A stretch of 64,000 nucleotides of DNA. It comes from Paracidovorax avenae (GTDB lineage: Bacteria > Pseudomonadota > Gammaproteobacteria > Burkholderiales > Burkholderiaceae_C). The position numbers and the translations under genes were made by a program. Shown here in pieces: positions 20,445-30,441 of the stretch. How positions within the stretch are numbered: position 1 is the stretch's first letter; each line of letters opens with the position of its first letter. The notes beneath the pieces were generated by a model that was not told where the DNA came from, ran no database searches, and worked only from the letters and a program-made list of their open reading frames with translations. The stretch covers positions 5,181,501-5,245,500 of the forward strand of contig NZ_CP156079.1 in assembly GCF_040892545.1 (NCBI RefSeq), given 5' to 3'.

Positions 20445-20458
20445 CGCGGCCGGCCGCG
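20445..20458. other. 14-base perfect palindrome between convergent genes
   Basis: CGCGGCCGGCCGCG fills most of the short gap between the secreted-protein gene and acdR. It may form a hairpin that ends transcription from either side, but no T-tract follows. Confidence 0.4.
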
Positions 20459-20995
20459 TCAGATGGCCAGCGGCAGCTCCGTGGTGGACACCACGTTGCG
20501 CAGCGCCATGAACGAGCGCACCTGCCGCACGCCCGGCAGGTAGAGCAACTGCTCCGCGTGCAGGCGGTTGAAGCTGTCGCTGTCGCGCGTGCGCACCAGC
20601 ATGAAGTAGTCGAACTCGCCCGTCACGAGGTGGCATTCCATGCAGCCCGAGATCTGCGCGGCGGCCTTCTCGAACGCCGCGAAGGACTCGGGCGTGGAGC
20701 GGTCCAGCACCACGCCGATCATCACCAGCATGCCCGCGCCCACCGCGCGCGGATGCAGCAGCGCGACCGTGCGGTCGATCAGGCCCAGGCGCTTCAGGCG
20801 CTCCACGCGGCGCAGGCAGGCCGGCGGGCTCAGGTGCACCTTGGCGGCCAGTGCCACGTTCGACACGGACGCGTCGCGCTGCAGCGCGCGCAGGATGGCG
20901 CGGTCCGTGCGGTCGATCTCCGCGGGCGGCGGCGCGGGGGGAGCGGGCGGCGGCTCGGCAGTGCCACTCTGCCTGCGTAATTTTGTTGCGCACAT
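20459..20995 (-). CDS. acdR: Lrp/AsnC-family regulator, probable AcdR
   Basis: The 178-residue product has an N-terminal Pro-rich extension, a winged helix-turn-helix (about residues 27-80: [26 protein letters not shown]...) and a C-terminal RAM effector domain ([13 protein letters not shown]...). AGGA precedes the ATG. It is divergent from the ACC deaminase gene with about 196 bases between the starts. In acdS-bearing proteobacteria an Lrp-type regulator in exactly this place, AcdR, activates acdS in response to ACC. The assignment therefore rests on context as well as family. Confidence 0.85.
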   Translation of the reverse strand: MCATKLRRQSGTAEPPPAPPAPPPAEIDRTDRAILRALQRDASVSNVALAAKVHLSPPACLRRVERLKRLGLIDRTVALLHPRAVGAGMLVMIGVVLDRSTPESFAAFEKAAAQISGCMECHLVTGEFDYFMLVRTRDSDSFNRLHAEQLLYLPGVRQVRSFMALRNVVSTTELPLAI

Positions 20996-21191
20996 GATCG
21001 ATTTCCTGGAATTAAATAAGGCAATCTGCAGCCATCCATGCATTCAACGAATGCTTTTTCCTCTGCATTTGCAACCCTGTTTCCAGCGCATTTTCCTACG
21101 ATGCAGTCAACGGCGCACGGCCTCGCAGGCCCCGCGCCGGACCTGGGCCCCCGCCCTCCCGCCTTTCCTTTCCGCCCCTGGCACCGCATCC

Positions 21192-22208
21192 ATGAACCTG
21201 CAGAAATTCCCCCGCCACGCCCTCACCTTCGGCCCCACGCCCATCCAGCCCCTCAAGCGCCTGTCCGCGCACCTGGGCGGCAAGGTGGAGCTCTACGCCA
21301 AGCGCGAGGACTGCAATTCCGGCCTCGCCTTCGGCGGCAACAAGACCCGCAAGCTCGAATACCTGATCCCCGAGGCGATCGAAGGCGGCTACGACACGCT
21401 GGTGTCCATCGGCGGCATCCAGTCCAACCAGACGCGGCAGGTGGCCGCGGTGGCGGCCCACCTGGGCATGAAGTGCGTGCTGGTGCAGGAGAACTGGGTG
21501 AACTACTCCGACGCGGTGTACGACCGCGTGGGCAACATCGAGATGTCGCGCATCATGGGCGCCGACGTGCGCCTGGACGCCGCGGGCTTCGACATCGGCA
21601 TCCGCCCGAGCTGGGAGCAGGCCATGGAAGACGTGCGCCGCGCCGGCGGCAAGCCCTTCCCCATCCCCGCGGGCTGCTCCGAGCATCCGCGCGGCGGCCT
21701 GGGCTTCGTGGCCTTCGCCGAGGAAGTGCGCCAGCAGGAGAAGGAACTGGGCTTCCAGTTCGACTACATCGTCGTGTGCTCGGTCACCGGCAGCACGCAG
21801 GCCGGCATGGTGGTGGGCTTCGCGGCCGACGGCCGCGCGGACCGCGTGATCGGCATCGACGCCTCCGCCAAGCCGGAGCAGACCCGCGAGCAGGTCCTGC
21901 GCATCGCGCGCAACACGGCGGAACTCGTGGAACTGGGCCGCGAGATCACCGACGCGGACGTCGTGCTCGACACGCGCTACGGCGGTCCCGAGTACGGACT
22001 GCCCAACGAGGGCACGCTGGAAGCGATCCGCCTGTGCGCGCGGCAGGAAGGCATGCTCACCGATCCGGTGTACGAGGGCAAATCCATGCACGGGATGATC
22101 GACATGGTGCGCAACGGCGAATTCCCGGAAGGCTCGCGCGTGCTCTACGCCCACCTGGGCGGCGTGCCGGCGCTCAACGCCTACAGCTTCCTGTTCCGCA
22201 ACGGCTGA
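21192..22208 (+). CDS. acdS: 1-aminocyclopropane-1-carboxylate (ACC) deaminase
   Basis: A PLP enzyme that splits ACC, the plant ethylene precursor, to ammonia and 2-oxobutyrate. The 338-residue length is exactly that of known AcdS. All diagnostic residues are at their canonical positions: K51 (PLP lysine, in [11 protein letters not shown]), S78, Y268, Y294, E295 and L322. E295 and L322 separate true ACC deaminases from D-cysteine desulfhydrases. It is divergent from acdR and followed by a Bug binding protein. Presence suggests life with plants, where lowering ethylene helps colonisation. Confidence 0.96.
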   Translation: MNLQKFPRHALTFGPTPIQPLKRLSAHLGGKVELYAKREDCNSGLAFGGNKTRKLEYLIPEAIEGGYDTLVSIGGIQSNQTRQVAAVAAHLGMKCVLVQENWVNYSDAVYDRVGNIEMSRIMGADVRLDAAGFDIGIRPSWEQAMEDVRRAGGKPFPIPAGCSEHPRGGLGFVAFAEEVRQQEKELGFQFDYIVVCSVTGSTQAGMVVGFAADGRADRVIGIDASAKPEQTREQVLRIARNTAELVELGREITDADVVLDTRYGGPEYGLPNEGTLEAIRLCARQEGMLTDPVYEGKSMHGMIDMVRNGEFPEGSRVLYAHLGGVPALNAYSFLFRNG

Positions 22209-22263
22209 AGTCCGACGCGGCCCCGCGCCTGTCCCACCGTTCCCCGCCGGAAGGAGTCCCGAT

Positions 22264-23256
22264 ATGACGAAGTACCTGCCGGCGCTGCGGCGCACCGGTG
22301 CCGCGCTCCTCATGGCCATCGCGGCATCGGGCCCGGTGCCCGCCGCGCACGCCGAGGGCTACCCTGCCAGGCCCGTCCAGCTCGTGGTGCCCTTCCCTCC
22401 CGGCGGGGCCGTGGACATCGTGGGCCGGCTGATCGGCAAGCCGCTGGGCGACGGCCTGGGCCAGCCGGTGGTGGTCGAGAACAAGGCCGGCGCGGGGACG
22501 ATCGTGGGAGCAGCCTTCGTCGCCAATGCGCCGGCCGACGGCTACACGCTGCTGATCAGTTCGGGGTCGACATTCACCGGCAACCCCGCGCTCAACCCCA
22601 AGCTGCCGTACGACCCGGTGCGCAGCTACGAACCCATCGGCATGGTGGCGCGCGTGCCGCTGGTGCTGCTGGCCCACCGCGACGTGCCGGCCCGCAACCT
22701 GGCGGAGGTGATCGCCGCGGTGAAGCGCACGCCCGACAGGTTTTCCTATGGGTCGTTCGGCAACGGCACCACGGGCCACTTCGCGGGCGAACTGCTCTGG
22801 GCCGCCACCGGCATCCGCCCGATGCACGTGCCCTACCGGGGCAGCGCGCCGGCCATGGCGGACCTGATGGGCGGGCAGATTCCCTTCACCGTCGATACGG
22901 TAGCCGCTGCACTGCCGCAGCTGAAGGCGGGCAAGATCAAGGCCATCGCCGTCATGGGCGCCACGCGCGCGACGCAACTGCCCGATGTGCCCACCGTGGC
23001 GGAAAGCGGCTTTCCGGGGTTCGCCGCGGATTCCTGGCTGGCCGTCGTCGCGCCGCGCGGACTGCCGGCCGATGCCAGGGCCCGGCTGCAGAAAGCCCTG
23101 GGCGAAGCGATGGCGGCGCCCGAAGTCCGCAGCAAGCTCATCGCCAGCGGGCTGGAGCCCGCCTACGAACCCGCCGATGCGGTGGTGTCGCGCATCGAGG
23201 ATGAACTGCCGCGCATGCGCGCCATCGCACAGCGCGCGAACATCCGCGCTGAATGA
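22264..23256 (+). CDS. Bug-family tripartite tricarboxylate transporter binding protein
   Basis: A 330-residue periplasmic binding protein with a signal peptide (about residues 1-30, ending AHAEG) and the family marks VPFPPGGAVDIVGRLI, ADGYTLLIS and MHVPYRGSAPAMADLMGGQIPF. It begins 55 bases after acdS with GGAG upstream, so the two are probably co-transcribed. That would make a carboxylate or amino-acid-like ligand plausible, but the ligand cannot be read from the sequence. Confidence 0.9.
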   Translation: MTKYLPALRRTGAALLMAIAASGPVPAAHAEGYPARPVQLVVPFPPGGAVDIVGRLIGKPLGDGLGQPVVVENKAGAGTIVGAAFVANAPADGYTLLISSGSTFTGNPALNPKLPYDPVRSYEPIGMVARVPLVLLAHRDVPARNLAEVIAAVKRTPDRFSYGSFGNGTTGHFAGELLWAATGIRPMHVPYRGSAPAMADLMGGQIPFTVDTVAAALPQLKAGKIKAIAVMGATRATQLPDVPTVAESGFPGFAADSWLAVVAPRGLPADARARLQKALGEAMAAPEVRSKLIASGLEPAYEPADAVVSRIEDELPRMRAIAQRANIRAE

Positions 23257-23441
23257 ACCCTGGCCGAAGGACGGGCACGACACCTTCGCGGCAATGCTGT
23301 AAGCAAAATTCGCCTATCTCGCATTTTTCGTCTGGAAATAACACCATTTTCAGCAATTTAATCCCAACTGCATAACAATCCGTTACTCCTCGGCGCCGGA
23401 TTCCCGGCTCCGCTGCCAACGACCCGCCAGGAAGTAACACC

Positions 23442-25262
23442 ATGACCCTCTTTCGCAACATGAAGCTCGGCACCATGCTCGGCGCCGGCTTCTCCGTCCT
23501 GATCCTCCTGGGCCTGGCCCTCGCGTCCTTCGGCAGATTGCAGTTGGGCGACGTGTCCGAAGACGTGGAACTGCTGACGTCCGACCGCGTCGGCAAGATG
23601 CTCCAGCTCCAGGAGCTCAAGGACAACGTCAACATCGTGGCCCGCGGCGTGCGCAATCTGGCCCTGCTGGAAGATGCGCAGCAGATGGCGGTGGAAAAGC
23701 AGCGGATCGACAAGGCCACGGCACGCAATTCGGAGATCATCGATCAGCTGGGCCGTTCCATCCAGTCCCCGCGGGGCCGCGAACTGCTGCAGAAACTCCT
23801 GCAGGCACGCCCCCCCTACACCGCAGCGGTGAACAAGGCCGCCGAGCTGGGGCTGAAAAATGACGCAGCGGCTGCGCGGGATATGCTCCTGAACGAAGTC
23901 CGTCCCCTGCAGCGCACCTATTTCCAGGCCATGGAAGACCTGAGTGCCTACCAGCAGCAGCTGATGACCGACAGCGGTACGGAAACCCGGGACCAGGCCG
24001 CCAGCGCCGGCCGGCTGATGCTGGTCCTGGCCGCCGTCTCGGCAGCGCTCGGCGGCCTGCTCGCCTGGTCGATCACCCGCAAGGTGAAGAGCCAGCTCGG
24101 CGGCGAACCCGCCTACGCCGCGCAGATCGCCCAGGAAGTCGCCCGCGGCAACCTCGCCGTCCACGTCGACCTGCGCCCCGGCGACTCCTCCTCCGTCCTC
24201 GCCGCCATGGGCGCCATGCGCTCCAACCTCGCTCAGGTAGTCTCCGAAGTCCGCCACAGCAGCGAATCCATCGCCACCGGCGCCTCCCAGATCGCCACCG
24301 GCAACGCCGACCTCAGCCAGCGCACCGAGGAGCAGGCCTCCAACCTCCAGCAAACCGCCGCCTCCATGGAGCAGATGAACTCCACCGTCAAGCAGAACGC
24401 CGACACCGTCCGCACCGCCTCCCAACTCGCATCCTCGGCCTCCGCCACCGCCGCGCGCGGTGGCGAGGTCGTGGGCAACGTCGTGCGCACCATGCAGGAC
24501 ATCACCGACTCCTCCCGCAAAATCGGCGACATCATCGGCGTCATCGACTCCATCGCCTTCCAGACCAACATCCTCGCCCTCAACGCCGCCGTCGAGGCCG
24601 CCCGCGCCGGCGAGCAGGGCCGCGGCTTCGCCGTCGTCGCCTCCGAAGTGCGCACCCTCGCTCAGCGCTCCGCCCAGGCCGCCAAGGAGATCAAGGCCCT
24701 CATCGGCGAGAGCGTCTCCAAGGTCGAGACCGGCTCGCAACTCGTGGGCGAGGCCGGCTCCACCATGGGAGAGATCGTCGAGCAGGCCCGCCGCGTCGCC
24801 GACCTCATCGCCGAGATCGGGGCCGCCACCCACGAGCAGGAGCAGGGCATCTCCCAGGTGAGCGACGCCGTCAACCAGCTCGACCAGGTGACCCAGCAGA
24901 ACGCCGCCCTGGTGGAGGAATCCGCCGCCGCCGCCGACAGCCTCAACTCCCAGGCCGCACGCCTCGTGCAGCTCGTCAGCGTCTTCCAGGTCGATGCCAA
25001 CGCCTCCCAGGCCGTCATCGCCCAGGCGCAATCCCGCAGCCGCGACACCGCACGCGCCGCATCCGCCGCGCTGCAGCATGCCAAGGCGCCTGCCGCGGCA
25101 CAGCGCCCCGCGCCCAGCCTCGCGGCCGCCCCGAAGACGCCTGCACCGGCGCAGGCATCGGACGCTACGCGGCCAGCCCTCGCCCCCGCACAGCCGGCCG
25201 CCCCGGCCTCCGCCAGGACCAGGCCCGCCAGCTCCAGCAACGACGACTGGGAAACCTTCTGA
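23442..25262 (+). CDS. Membrane methyl-accepting chemotaxis protein with CheR tether
   Basis: A 606-residue Tar/Tsr-type receptor. The order is: membrane segment 1 (about residues 12-32), four-helix-bundle periplasmic sensor (about 33-190), membrane segment 2 (about 191-211), HAMP (about 212-265), then the signalling domain with tip [20 protein letters not shown]. An Ala/Pro linker leads to the C-terminal pentapeptide DWETF, the CheR/CheB tethering motif of high-abundance receptors. Codon use changes visibly near 24060-24990, with many TCC and CTC codons. The ligand is unknown. It is monocistronic with an AT-rich 185-base upstream region. Confidence 0.93.
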   Translation: MTLFRNMKLGTMLGAGFSVLILLGLALASFGRLQLGDVSEDVELLTSDRVGKMLQLQELKDNVNIVARGVRNLALLEDAQQMAVEKQRIDKATARNSEIIDQLGRSIQSPRGRELLQKLLQARPPYTAAVNKAAELGLKNDAAAARDMLLNEVRPLQRTYFQAMEDLSAYQQQLMTDSGTETRDQAASAGRLMLVLAAVSAALGGLLAWSITRKVKSQLGGEPAYAAQIAQEVARGNLAVHVDLRPGDSSSVLAAMGAMRSNLAQVVSEVRHSSESIATGASQIATGNADLSQRTEEQASNLQQTAASMEQMNSTVKQNADTVRTASQLASSASATAARGGEVVGNVVRTMQDITDSSRKIGDIIGVIDSIAFQTNILALNAAVEAARAGEQGRGFAVVASEVRTLAQRSAQAAKEIKALIGESVSKVETGSQLVGEAGSTMGEIVEQARRVADLIAEIGAATHEQEQGISQVSDAVNQLDQVTQQNAALVEESAAAADSLNSQAARLVQLVSVFQVDANASQAVIAQAQSRSRDTARAASAALQHAKAPAAAQRPAPSLAAAPKTPAPAQASDATRPALAPAQPAAPASARTRPASSSNDDWETF

Positions 25263-25275
25263 CGCGCGTCCCGGC

Positions 25276-25785
25276 TCAGGGGCGCAGCCAGACCTGCATG
25301 CGCGGATAGGGCTCGCCGCCGAGCGCGGCGGCCTGCACGGGCGACAGCGCCATGCCCGACGCGGCGAGCCCCGCGAGGCCGAGGTACACACCCATGCCGA
25401 AGGTCAGGCGCAGGCTCTGCGCCTGACCGTGGTAGCCGCCATCGTGGAACAGCACGGCGGCATCCAGCCCGAGATGGCACGAGGCAGCCCAGGCCCAGGC
25501 CGTGGCCTCGATCTCGCCGCCATGCTCCACGGCCGGCAGGTCCTGCAGTGCATCGTCCATGCCCGCGCGCAGCGCGGCGGGCACCACCGCCAGGTGCCCG
25601 GCCTCGTGCAACAGGTCGCCCGGCCACGTCAGCCGCGCACGGTCCACGCAGAGGCCGCCGCGCTCGATGCGCACGCCGGGCAGGAAGGAGCCGTCCGGCA
25701 GCGGCGCCTCGCGCACCGGCAGGCCGATGCCGCGCAGGAAGTCCAGGATGCGCTGCGCGAGCACGGCGCTGTCTTCGTACCGCAT
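25276..25785 (-). CDS. Hypothetical protein with HEAGH metal-binding motif
   Basis: A 169-residue soluble protein. The motif LLHEAGHLAVVP near residue 60 matches the HExxH zincin signature, and an acidic cluster with EIEATAWAWAASCHLG downstream could supply a third ligand (Glu). This suggests a small metalloprotease-like fold, but no catalysis is established. Its ATG shares one base with the stop of the LplT-acyltransferase fusion (TGATG), so its translation is coupled to that gene. Co-expression points to a role tied to membrane lipid handling. Confidence 0.65.
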   Translation of the reverse strand: MRYEDSAVLAQRILDFLRGIGLPVREAPLPDGSFLPGVRIERGGLCVDRARLTWPGDLLHEAGHLAVVPAALRAGMDDALQDLPAVEHGGEIEATAWAWAASCHLGLDAAVLFHDGGYHGQAQSLRLTFGMGVYLGLAGLAASGMALSPVQAAALGGEPYPRMQVWLRP

Positions 25786-27740
25786 CACCGGTCCAGCAAT
25801 TGCGCCACGCGCGCCTGCAGCAGCTCGGGCTGCACCGCCTCCGCCGGCACGGGCGCGCCCACGTTCAGCCCCACGCGGTTGAACAGGCCGCGGCGGAACG
25901 GGCGCGCCATGGCATGGCCATCCACCCGGCTGAAGAACGAGCCCCAGAGGTTGGTGAGCGCCATCGGCACCACCGGAGGCCGCACGCCCTCGGCCGCCGC
26001 GCGCTCCAGGATCTTCATGATGCCGCCCTTGAACGGCTGCAGCTGACCGTCGCGGGTGATGCCGCCTTCCGGGAAGATGGCCAGCAGGTCGCCTTCGCGC
26101 AGCACCTGCGCCGCGCGCTCGAAGGCGGCCTCGTAAATGGCGGCATCCTCCTTCTGGGGCGCGATGGGGATCGCCTTGGCGAGCCGGAACAGCCAGCCCA
26201 GCACGGGCACGCGGAAGATGCGGTGGTCCATCACGAAATAGATCGGGCGGGGGCTCGCGGCCATCAGCAGCACGGCATCGACGAAGCTCACGTGGTTGCA
26301 GACCAGCACCGCCGCGCCCTGGGCCGGGATGTGCGCATCGCCCCGCACGCGGAAGCGGTACACCAGCCGCGACAGCACCCAGGCCACGAAGCGCAGCAGG
26401 TATTCGGGCACGATCAGGAAGATGTAGCCGGCCACCAGGGCATTGGCGATGCCGGTGAACAGGAACACCTGCGGCACGCTCCAGCCGGCCGACAGCAGCG
26501 CGCCCGCGATGACCGAGCTGCCGATCATGAAGAGCGCGTTCAGGATGTTGTTGGCCGCGATGATGCGCGCGCGGTGCGTGGGCTGGCTGCGCATCTGGAT
26601 GAGCGCGTACATCGGCACGCTGTAGAGGCCGGCGAACAGCGACAGCAGCAGCAGGTCCGCCATCACGCGCCAGTGCGCGGGCTGCGCCAGGAAGGTGCCC
26701 AGGCCCATGGCGGGGGCGGGCGGCAGGCCGCGCGAGGCGAAGTACAGATCGATGGCGAACACGCTCATGCCGATGGCGCCCAGAGGCACGAGGCCGACCT
26801 CCACCTGCCGGCGCGAGAGCACCTCGCACAGCAGCGAACCGATGCCGATGCCCACGGAGAACACGACCAGCAGCAGCGAGGCCACGTGCTCGTCGCCGTG
26901 CAGCACCTCCTTGGCGAAGCTGGGGAACTGCGAGAGGAACACGGCCCCGAAGAACCACATCCAGCTGATGCCCAGCAGCGAGCGGAACACCACCGGGTTG
27001 CCGTGCGCCAGCTTCAGGTTGCGCCAGGTTTCGCTGACCGGGTTCCAGTTGATGACCAGGCCCGGATCGGTGGCCGGCGCGCTCGGGATGAACTGCGCCA
27101 CCGCCCGCCCCGCGAGCGCGACGAGCACGCAGGCGGCCGCCACCCAGGCATGGCCCACGCCGGGCACGGCCACCAGCAGCCCGCCGGCGACCTGCCCCAG
27201 CAGGATGGCGACGAAGGTGCCCATCTCCACCATGCCGTTGCCCCCCGTGAGCTCGCGCTCGGACAGCACCTGCGGCAGGTAGGCGAACTTCACCGGGCCG
27301 AACAGCGTGGAGTGCAGCCCCATGAGGAAGGTGCAGCCCAGCAGCACCACCGGGCTGGCCGCCAGGAAGCCCCAGGCCGCCACCAGCATGATGGCGATCT
27401 CCAGGTTCTTCACGACGCGGATCATGCGCGTCTTGTCGATCTTGTCCGTGAGCTGGCCCGACGTGGCGGAAAACAGCAGGAACGGCAGGATGAAGAGCGC
27501 GCCGATCACCAGCCCCGCCATGGACGGCGGCATCCACGACACGCTGAGCTGGTAGGTCACCATCACGGTGAACGCGAACTTGAAGAGGTTGTCGTTCGCC
27601 GCCCCCGCGAACTGCGTCCAGAAGAACGGCGCGAACCGCCGCTGGCGCAGCAGCGCGAACTGGTTGGGATGGCTCTCGTGCGCGCCACCCGAAGGGGAGG
27701 CGGCCTCCGTCGCCGCCATGCGGATCTGTTCCTGGCTCAT
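25785..27740 (-). CDS. LplT-type MFS transporter fused to PlsC/Aas-type acyltransferase
   Basis: The 651-residue product has two parts. The first (about residues 25-430) is a major-facilitator transporter like LplT, the lysophospholipid flippase, with many hydrophobic segments and GPVKFAYLPQ. The second (about 430-651) is a glycerolipid acyltransferase with NHVSFVDAVLL (H-x4-D box) and FPEGGITRDG. The AMP-ligase part of a full Aas is missing. A likely role is to flip lysophospholipids inward and re-acylate them. AGGAG six bases upstream favours the ATG at 27740; an alternative ATG at 27776 overlaps the previous stop in ATGA. Confidence 0.88.
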   Translation of the reverse strand: MSQEQIRMAATEAASPSGGAHESHPNQFALLRQRRFAPFFWTQFAGAANDNLFKFAFTVMVTYQLSVSWMPPSMAGLVIGALFILPFLLFSATSGQLTDKIDKTRMIRVVKNLEIAIMLVAAWGFLAASPVVLLGCTFLMGLHSTLFGPVKFAYLPQVLSERELTGGNGMVEMGTFVAILLGQVAGGLLVAVPGVGHAWVAAACVLVALAGRAVAQFIPSAPATDPGLVINWNPVSETWRNLKLAHGNPVVFRSLLGISWMWFFGAVFLSQFPSFAKEVLHGDEHVASLLLVVFSVGIGIGSLLCEVLSRRQVEVGLVPLGAIGMSVFAIDLYFASRGLPPAPAMGLGTFLAQPAHWRVMADLLLLSLFAGLYSVPMYALIQMRSQPTHRARIIAANNILNALFMIGSSVIAGALLSAGWSVPQVFLFTGIANALVAGYIFLIVPEYLLRFVAWVLSRLVYRFRVRGDAHIPAQGAAVLVCNHVSFVDAVLLMAASPRPIYFVMDHRIFRVPVLGWLFRLAKAIPIAPQKEDAAIYEAAFERAAQVLREGDLLAIFPEGGITRDGQLQPFKGGIMKILERAAAEGVRPPVVPMALTNLWGSFFSRVDGHAMARPFRRGLFNRVGLNVGAPVPAEAVQPELLQARVAQLLDR

Positions 27741-27772
27741 GCCCTGCTCCTGGGGAATGTGTGGAAATCGCG

Positions 27773-28657
27773 TCATTTCACCTTCGCGCCGGCGGGCATT
27801 GTGCCTTCGCGGCGCCCGCGCCAGGGCGTGCCGCGCTCGCAGCGCGCGAAATACCGGCCCGGCGCCAGTGCCGCCAGCAGCGGCCAGGCCGCCATCGCCG
27901 CGGCCAGGTGCTTGAGGCTGTGGCCGGACACCATCTGCCCCGTGGCGGCGAACACGGCCGCATCGCCGGCCTCCAGCAGCTTCGCCAAGCCGTACCAGCC
28001 GATCACCGCGGCCAGGGAGACGCCCAGCCGCCCCGGCAGCGGCGCGCGGCCGGCCCGCCGGCACCGCCAGGCATCGGCCGCCAGTGCCAGCAGGAGCAGC
28101 ATGCCGCCGCCCTGCAGCACGGCCCAGGGCCAGAGGTCGCCGGTGATGCCCCAGGTGCGCAGCGCGGCCGCGCCACCGGCCAGCACCGTGGCGCCCGCGA
28201 GGGCAGCGGCCCGCGCGCCGATGCGCTCGTCCACCGCAAGCGCCAGCATGCCGGCGAACGCCACGAGCATGCCGGCCCGGTCCGCCAGCAGCGTGATGCC
28301 ATGGGGCTGCCAGTGGTAGAGCGCCGAGCCCCCGGCGGTCAGCAGCAGGCCCGCGAAAAACAGGCCCGCCGCCGCGGCGCCGGCCGCCCGCAGCGCACCT
28401 TCCCGCACCCGGGCCGCCAGCCGCGCCAGCCCGAAAAGCCCCAGCAGCGCGAACGGGAGGTTGGTGAGCACGTCCATGGCATGGGGCAGGCCCCAGAGCG
28501 TGCGCTGGTCGGCATAGGCATACGCCTGCGGCCCGGGCGGAATGGCAGGGCCTGCCAGGGCCAGCGCCACGCCGGCCAGCAGGGCGGCGCAGAGCACGCC
28601 TTCGCGGCGGGACAGCGGCAGGGGCGCGGTGCGGGAGGAGGATGCGAGAGGGTGCAT
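27773..28657 (-). CDS. Ceramidase-like (CREST superfamily) membrane protein
   Basis: A 294-residue polytopic membrane protein with about seven hydrophobic segments. The residues that define the CREST hydrolase superfamily are visible in order: S...H in GGSALYHWQPH, D in LADRAGM, and HxxxH in GHSLKHLAAA. In eukaryotic alkaline ceramidases these bind the catalytic zinc and water. In a bacterium the substrate could be another amide or ester lipid. It heads a three-gene operon with the LplT-acyltransferase fusion and the HEAGH protein, which supports a lipid-remodelling role. Confidence 0.7.
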   Translation of the reverse strand: MHPLASSSRTAPLPLSRREGVLCAALLAGVALALAGPAIPPGPQAYAYADQRTLWGLPHAMDVLTNLPFALLGLFGLARLAARVREGALRAAGAAAAGLFFAGLLLTAGGSALYHWQPHGITLLADRAGMLVAFAGMLALAVDERIGARAAALAGATVLAGGAAALRTWGITGDLWPWAVLQGGGMLLLLALAADAWRCRRAGRAPLPGRLGVSLAAVIGWYGLAKLLEAGDAAVFAATGQMVSGHSLKHLAAAMAAWPLLAALAPGRYFARCERGTPWRGRREGTMPAGAKVK

Positions 28658-28772
28658 GGAAGGCGCGTGCAGTGGATGTGCCGGGCAGTTTCGTGCCGTG
28701 CCCCGGCCTCCAGCATCGCCCAGCGCCACCAGCACTGCCGCCAGCCACCGGCAGTATCCATAATCGATACCC

Positions 28773-29504
28773 ATGAGCACCACTGCCGACCTCGTCGCCG
28801 CCCTCAAGAAGGAACTCAAGGCCGCGCACATGACGTATGCCGACCTCGCGCAGGCCCTCGGCATGGCCGAATCCAGCGTCAAGCGCATGCTGGCCCGTGG
28901 CGACATGCCGCTGTCGCGCATCGACGCCATCTGCCGCGCACTGCGCCTGGACTTCGCCGACCTGGCGCGCCGCGTGGCCGACAGCCAGCCCCTGCTCGAC
29001 CAGCTCTCGCTGGAACAGGAGCGCGCCGTGGTGGCGGACAAGAAGCTGCTGCTCATGGCCATCTGCGTGCTGAGCCAGTGGACGCTGGAGCAGATCCTGG
29101 GCACCTACCGGCTCTCGGACGCCGAAGGCGTCAAATACCTCGCGCAGCTCGACCGCATCGGCATCATCGAGCTGCGCCCGCTCAACCGCTACCGGCTCAA
29201 GCTCGCCAAGACCTTCCGCTGGCGAGCGCACGGCCCGGTGATGCACTACTTCCGCGACCATGCCCTGCTCGATTACTTCTCGGGCGGCTTCGACGGCCCG
29301 GGCGAAGGCGTGCTCATGGTGCACGGCGCCATCGGCCGCAGCCTCGCGCCCGCCTTCCAGGAGCGCCTGCAGCGCGTGGCGCACGATTTCGCGCAGCAGC
29401 ACCTCGCCGACCAGCGCCTGCCCGAGCGCGACCGCGAGGGCTACACCGTGCTGCTGGCGATGCGGCGCTGGGAGTTCGAGGCCTTCACCGCGATGCGGCG
29501 CTGA
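28773..29504 (+). CDS. XRE-family transcriptional regulator
   Basis: The 243-residue product has an N-terminal helix-turn-helix (about residues 18-65: MTYADLAQALGMAESSVKRML) and a long C-terminal region with a second winged-helix-like part (LSQWTLEQILGTYRLSDAEGVKYLAQLDRIGIIEL). The C-terminal effector has no recognised ligand domain. It is divergent from the lipid operon with about 115 bases between the starts, so it may control that operon, and it converges with the regulator at 29508 with a three-base gap. Confidence 0.88.
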   Translation: MSTTADLVAALKKELKAAHMTYADLAQALGMAESSVKRMLARGDMPLSRIDAICRALRLDFADLARRVADSQPLLDQLSLEQERAVVADKKLLLMAICVLSQWTLEQILGTYRLSDAEGVKYLAQLDRIGIIELRPLNRYRLKLAKTFRWRAHGPVMHYFRDHALLDYFSGGFDGPGEGVLMVHGAIGRSLAPAFQERLQRVAHDFAQQHLADQRLPERDREGYTVLLAMRRWEFEAFTAMRR

Positions 29505-29507
29505 GCG

Positions 29508-30287
29508 TCAGCGCCGGAATATCTGTCGCAGCGCGCTGCAGATGCAGGCGGCGAGCTCCTCCTGCTGCTCGATGCCCAGCTGCACGGAGCGGTCGAAGTT
29601 GCGCGCCCAGGTGATGCGGCGCAGCGAGGAGTCCACCAGCCGTATCGACGCCCGGATGCGTTCCGCGTCGATGCGGACGCTGCCTTCGATCGAATGGCGC
29701 GCCACCAGGCGCTGCGCACAGCGCGGCGCCGGCCCTGCCGCAGCCACGGGTGCCAGCGGCGGCCCCGACGCCATGAGCACGTCGCCGAACGACTTGTAGA
29801 GCTGCTCCAGCAATTCCTCGTGCAGGCCGTAGGCGAACGCCTGCCCGTCCACCCGCTCGGCGATGCAGTGCAGCGGCTGGAGCATCAGCAGGTGCGCGAA
29901 CCCGGCATCACGCAGCGCCGCGCCGCGGCGCCGGACCACCGGCATGTAGGTGCCGACGGGAATATGGATCTCGATGCCGTGCGGCGGATCGTTGCCCGCG
30001 TAGTACGCGTCGAGCCGCTGCCGCAGGCGCCCCACCTGCACGCGCACGATCGGGTCCTCCGACGGCAGGAAGCTGGCCGGGTCCCGGCCGAATACCTCGA
30101 TGCCGATGGCGTACTCGCTGGTGTTGCGGCTGTCGCCCGCGATCGCCTGCGTCACGAGAAAGCGCAGCAGCCGCTGCATCCGGTGCGCCTTCGCGAAAGA
30201 CTCGCTCCGCACGATCGCATCGCATGCGGCGCGGACGTCCTCCTCCCTGATGTCCTCGTTCCCGTCTTTCACAGTCAAGTCCCTCAT
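29508..30287 (-). CDS. Winged-helix regulator beside the reb cluster
   Basis: The 259-residue product begins with a conserved N-terminal DNA-binding-like region: RMQRLLRFLV, SEYAIGIEVFGRD and DPIVRVQVGRLRQRLDAYY. I know this module from bacterial proteins that precede TPR or TolB-like domains. The C-terminal half resembles the strand-helix pattern of such TolB-N/adenylate-cyclase-associated regions (GSVRIDAERIRASIRLVDS). There is no receiver and no membrane segment. It is transcribed divergently from the reb genes with 275 bases between, so it is the best candidate for their regulator. Confidence 0.7.
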   Translation of the reverse strand: MRDLTVKDGNEDIREEDVRAACDAIVRSESFAKAHRMQRLLRFLVTQAIAGDSRNTSEYAIGIEVFGRDPASFLPSEDPIVRVQVGRLRQRLDAYYAGNDPPHGIEIHIPVGTYMPVVRRRGAALRDAGFAHLLMLQPLHCIAERVDGQAFAYGLHEELLEQLYKSFGDVLMASGPPLAPVAAAGPAPRCAQRLVARHSIEGSVRIDAERIRASIRLVDSSLRRITWARNFDRSVQLGIEQQEELAACICSALRQIFRR

Positions 30288-30441
30288 TCGTCTGTTCGTT
30301 CTTGTGCCCCGCGAAAAGCTTCGCACGAATCGAGGGATGGCGGGATGGGCGCGGCCGGCGCCCGTGGCAGCGCTGATACGCGCGGTGCTACGTGGGCGGC
30401 GCGCGGCGCCCTGTCCGGTGCCGCTGCGCCGCTCCGGCACG

